Positions 59,201 to 64,000 of a stretch of 64,000 nucleotides of DNA are shown in pieces (within the stretch, counting starts at the first letter, position 1; each line of letters opens with the position of its first letter). Origin of the DNA: Zonotrichia leucophrys gambelii (taxonomy: Eukaryota; Chordata; Aves; Passeriformes; Passerellidae); contig NC_088178.1 in the NCBI RefSeq assembly GCF_028769735.1, forward strand, positions 4,406,001-4,470,000, written 5' to 3'. Position numbers and translations under genes: made by a program. Below the pieces are notes generated by a model, which saw only the letters and a program-made list of their open reading frames with translations, was not told the DNA's origin and did no database searches.

Positions 59201-62200
59201 AGCAAACATTTGAATTCAGAAGGTATAGCAGCAGATTTCTGTCATGCTCAGCTTCTGCAGTGACATTGAACTAGATGAGAATTGTTCTGGAGTGTTTAAT
59301 TTGTTATGAAATATATACATGTTCTTTCCCTTTATTTCATCAATATTTAAATTAAGCCTGAATGCAGAAGAAAAGGTGAAGCAGGGAGCTGTTGCTGCTC
59401 AAGGGCTGGGCAGGCAGGAGGCTTTAACTCTCTAAATGTGAATTCTAAGATTAACTTGTTCAGAGTGGGTTTTCTAGTTGGGGTAGAAATTAGCTGAATT
59501 ATGATATTAATGTTAATTTTAAGGAGCAAACAGGAAACAAATACCCCTGGTGTTGCTGGTTGGCAGTGGAGCGTGGTCTGCCAGGGATGCTGGAGGAGCT
59601 GATAGGTTCTTGTGAAGTGCAGGAAGTGTTTGATTCCCCTCATTGCCCACTCCATTTACCCCACCTTCATCTGCCTCTTGGGAAAATCTCATTTTCTGAG
59701 CCTCCCAGATCACCCTGCCTCCTCACCTCTGACCTGCTGGTGTGCCAGAGATTCTGCCCATCCCAGACAATTTCAGCTCATCAAAGTCCACCAGGCAAGG
59801 CTTCTGCTGAGATCTCTGGGAGTTGTATTTTTCTCATTTCACTTCACTTTGGGGCTCTCTACTTCCTCAGCAGATGGCATTTTTATCATGTTTTTTGTGA
59901 AGTCCATATGGCCTACAAGAGAGAGTATCTCTTTAATTGTAAAACATGGCCACCTGTTCAGATTTTAATGAGTGCAGTGAGCATTCATCTTCATGTATCT
60001 ACTTAAAAATAGCTGCTTCAATTGAATTTAAAAAAAAACAAACGAAAAACTAAAACCCATTTGGGCGCCAACACTTTGTCTGCTGAAATAATCAATTAAT
60101 AATTAAGTGGCTAATTTTGGAGCCCAGTGGCCTTGCTGGTTGCCTCAGACCTGTTGTGATGAGAGCAGACAGTGATTGATTGCCCTGCTGATGCCCAGAG
60201 GCACAGCCGTGCTGGGGCCAGATGCTGCCAGGCTTTGAGCTGTTTACTGGGATGTTTGGAAGGTGAATGCAACTTCATGCTTCTCTTCTGCAAATAGACT
60301 TGTCTGCCCTGCTACAGCTCTCTCCTCTCTGCATTGCTCCAGTTGCTCACATGCAGGTATCCCTTTCCTGGATATTTTCTTGAAGGATGAAATCTGTGCT
60401 CAAAAAGGTGCCCTAATGATGGGCCAGTGTTGAAACTGTAAGCAAAAATAGACTTGAAAGGCTTATCCACTAACTGATTCCTAATAAAAAGCCCTGCTAG
60501 AATAATTCTGCTCATTAAAATAGCAATTGCTAGTTAACTGTTTCACAGCTCCCACAGGTCTGCTGCATAGATGAAAAACTGTGGAGTTTCTTGGCTCCAG
60601 CTTTCAGGGAAGTAGAAGGGACCAAGATGCCCAGATCTTGTTACAGTATTAATGCTTAATTCAGAGTCCCTTAGAAAATTAACCCATTGTGCAATTAGCC
60701 TGTTGCAACATCATGTTGCTGTACAGCTAATTAAAATACCCAAATGATAGGAGCACACTGAGATTTGGTTGGTTGGAGGTTTAGTATTTCGGAGGTGAAA
60801 GACACAGGACCTGTTTGAAAGAGTGCTTGGGGCAAAGCATCTTCAGTGCTGATAGTAAGGGGTGCAGGAGCTGCTGGGTTTCAACATAAGAGTAATTTGG
60901 CAGTGTAAGTGGTGGAGAAAATTGGTGTCGCTGCTTGGAGCATCTGCTTTTACACCTTGAGGAGAACCAGAAATCCTTACCCATAGAGGCCTCTGAGCTG
61001 GTCATCTGCAGAGAGTGAAGTGCTGGAAGCAGTGAGAGGAGAAGGTGACTTGCCTGCCCACCTGATTTTATTGAAGGTGTTTCTGACACAGTCCCCACTC
61101 CATGACCCCCAATAAGCTCCTTAATCTGGGGAAGGAGTTCCCCTTGCTGCTCTGGTGATTGATGTAAACCTGGTTATCTCTCAAACCACATGGGATTTTG
61201 AGACAGCAGCTCTCTCAGTTGTGCAGAGGAGAACACCCAGCTTTGAAATGCTGTGCAAATACAAAAATAGCTGTAGCTATTGGCTGTTAATTAATTTCTA
61301 TGTAGTCTTTGTGATCAGCTTCCACCAGTGGGACATTATTTCAGTGGGAGGAGGGTCAGAGCAGATTTCAGCAATGTCTGGATATCACAGGTTGCTCAGT
61401 TAGAGAGATGTCCAGCTTGGTTTCCATGTGTGTGGCCTTCCTTCCCTGTTCTTCATGAATACCAAGGGGTAATTAAATGAAATTCAACATTAAAGGCTGA
61501 AAGTTGGGAAGGAAGTAGCTTATTAACCTTGTTGAGCTGGAAGGAGCACTGTGGGGGTGTTTGGGGCTTGGGTCTCATGAGGTTTCTCTTCTTGTTTTTC
61601 TGGTTTCTTGGGAATTGACATTTGGCTGTGCAGAAAAGCAAATGTATCACTAATTCTGCTGTGATCCCTTTCATATGGTTGTGGCACTAGGGCACATCTG
61701 TGAATTAAATCTTGAAATGAACTGGAATTTATTCTGTTCCCTCATTAGCAGAAATGCTAATTCTTTCTTGATTGGTAATAAAGTCAGAGGAGAGCAGCAA
61801 AAGGCAAAGGTAGGAAGGTTATCCATCCAGAAGCAAGCATGACAAATTTAATCCTGTTTTTCCACAGTCCAGTTTAAGTAGCAGACTGAGTTTTTACCCT
61901 TGAGTTCTTCAACAGTTTTTGAAGAGGGGACAGCTTGAGGAAGGAAAAGGAGGAGGCTGGGAATTGGACAAGGCAATTGGAGTGGCTGGGCAGGGAGCTG
62001 AGAAGGCAGGCAGGAGAGGTGAGAGTCCTTTTAGCTGCTGCCTTGAACAGGGGCATGGGGTTTGCAGCACACATGTACAGGCACACAGATGTGAATGCAC
62101 CTTCTTCCCTCCCTGACCCTTTGAAAGGGAGCATGGCCCCTTGTTGAATGAATTTTGGCACTGTTTTAGGAGCCTTCTTTTACTGTAGCACAGACTGTTT

Positions 62201-62297
62201 ATCCTAGAGAGGGCTTGAAGTGAGATGTGGAAACTGCAGGCAGGATTTTTATTGTGATCATTCCAGGTCCTGTGCATCCTTCCCAAATTATTAAATG

Positions 62298-63117
<820 letters not shown>

Positions 63118-63220
63118 TAAGTGTTGCCTCTTATGTAGTGTTGGAATATTTCCTAATATAGCCAGATGGGATGTGCCTGAGCTTGTCTGGCCCTTGCTGC
63201 TTGACCAAATAGCACCAACT

Positions 63221-63344
63221 GTGGTGTTTTCACCTCAGAGACACTTTTAGCTGGCTGGGTGTGTGGTGTTTTCACCCCACAGACACTTTTGGCTGGCTGG
63301 GTGTGTGGTGTTTCACCCCACAGACACTTTTGGCTGGCTGGGTG
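63221..63344. repeat. 42-bp minisatellite, 3 copies
   Basis: Copies start at 63221, 63263 and 63305. Each contains gtggtgtttcacc..., agacacttt and ggctggctgggtg. Copies 1 and 2 are 42 bp and differ at only a few bases; copy 3 has lost a T. Confidence 0.92.
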
Positions 63345-63489
63345 CTGCAGCTGGGCTGGTGGGGAAAAGTCCAGGCCTTCAGGAGCTCTGGTGGCTGTGG
63401 GATGGAGCTTTCCCCTCATAACAGGGTCTGCCCCTTGGGTTTCCCTCTGCTGGAGAAGCTTTAGGGTGATGGTGAAGGAAAGGAGTCGG

Positions 63490-63860
63490 TTCTGATGGAG
63501 GGTTTTGATCCAGAGTTTTATTCTGGCCCACAGGCCTCTAAATGCAGCAACTGCTCCAACAGAACTCCCAAACCGTGTGGTTTGCTCACTCTTTTGCCCA
63601 GGGGAGATGGGGAGGGAAGGGGTAGGAGCCATCAACCAGGTCTCAAGGGACAGAGGACACCTGGATGGCCCAATGTCCCCCAAGGGGTAGAGGGCATCTT
63701 CTGAATTCTGCCAATCACTTGACGCCCTTCTGGAATTCCAGGATTGACAGACAGTGCTGGGAGGGGGAAGGAGAGGTGACTGATACACCTGGGAGGGAAT
63801 TATCATGGGAGGAACTGGGTTTCTGAGGTAAATCCTGAAATCACAACGCAACAATGTGGG
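63490..63860 (-). mobile_element. Probable LTR-type retroelement fragment, antisense
   Basis: On the minus strand a poly(A) signal (AATAAA, 63517-63522) follows a compact promoter-like block of mixed composition. The text aggcctctaaatgcagcaac, gctcactcttttgcccaggg and ctggatggcccaatgt feels like a repeated songbird element, but this is memory only. No TG/CA ends or target duplication could be fixed. A 233-codon open frame spans part of it on the minus strand but carries no known domain. Confidence 0.4.
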
Positions 63861-64000
63861 CTAAAAACTGTGCAGCCCTCACTTCTCTGTGCTCTTCAGA
63901 GCTGCTGAACAAGTTCACCTGTGTGGGTGGCTGCTCTCACAGGCTGCTGTGCTTTTGGGAGGCAGATCGTTACTTTTCTCCAAGTCAAAAATAGAAATTC

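Noticed and set aside
63153..63854. 233-codon minus-strand open frame with repeated HTQPAKSV-type units
   Set aside because: The repeated units are the 42-bp minisatellite read antisense (42 is divisible by 3), and the rest overlaps a probable retroelement fragment. No domain is present.

Overview
This window is a stretch of vertebrate, almost certainly bird, nuclear DNA. It is AT-rich and poor in CpG except over coding exons. It carries one split gene on the + strand and several CR1-type LINE tails, which are the dominant interspersed repeats of birds. One clear solo LTR looks like a songbird (passerine) family from memory; the passerine assignment is inference.

The gene is the middle-to-late part of COP1 (RFWD2), the RING / coiled-coil / WD40 E3 ubiquitin ligase. 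Nine consecutive internal exons were read (685-761, 5681-5738, 9192-9306, 12685-12820, 27645-27788, 35650-35758, 37982-38063, 44746-44862, 62999-63116). All have AG/GT borders, and their phases join into one uninterrupted frame of 956 nt (318 codons plus 2 nt). By recalled human numbering this is about residues 298-616 of 731: the Ser/Pro-rich linker after the coiled coil, the basic/helical segment, and WD40 blades 1-4 plus the start of blade 5. The RING, the coiled coil and the 5' end lie upstream of base 1. The rest of the propeller (about 115 residues) and the 3' UTR lie beyond base 64000. No other protein-coding gene, RNA gene or CRISPR array was found.

Layout: 1-12820 holds four exons separated by introns of 3.4-4.9 kb. 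12821-27644 is a 14.8 kb intron with two CR1 fragments, a perfect hairpin and a TG/TA microsatellite. 27645-38063 holds three WD40 exons with a CR1 tail in between. 38064-44745 holds an antisense CR1 tail and a perfect 20-bp palindrome. 44863-62998 is an 18.1 kb intron that ends in a 670-bp solo LTR (5-bp target duplication AAATG) only 31 bp before the next exon. After that exon come a 42-bp x 3 minisatellite and a further LTR-like repeat.

The most useful observations are the LTR that probably supplies the branch point of exon 62999-63116, a CAG/TAG tandem acceptor that predicts a one-serine splice variant, conservation of the damage-signalling SQ site and of candidate substrate-pocket residues, oppositely oriented CR1 tails that bracket two exons, and several palindromes. 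I did not find evidence of a new biological system; the window is an ordinary intron-rich gene with interesting repeat biology.
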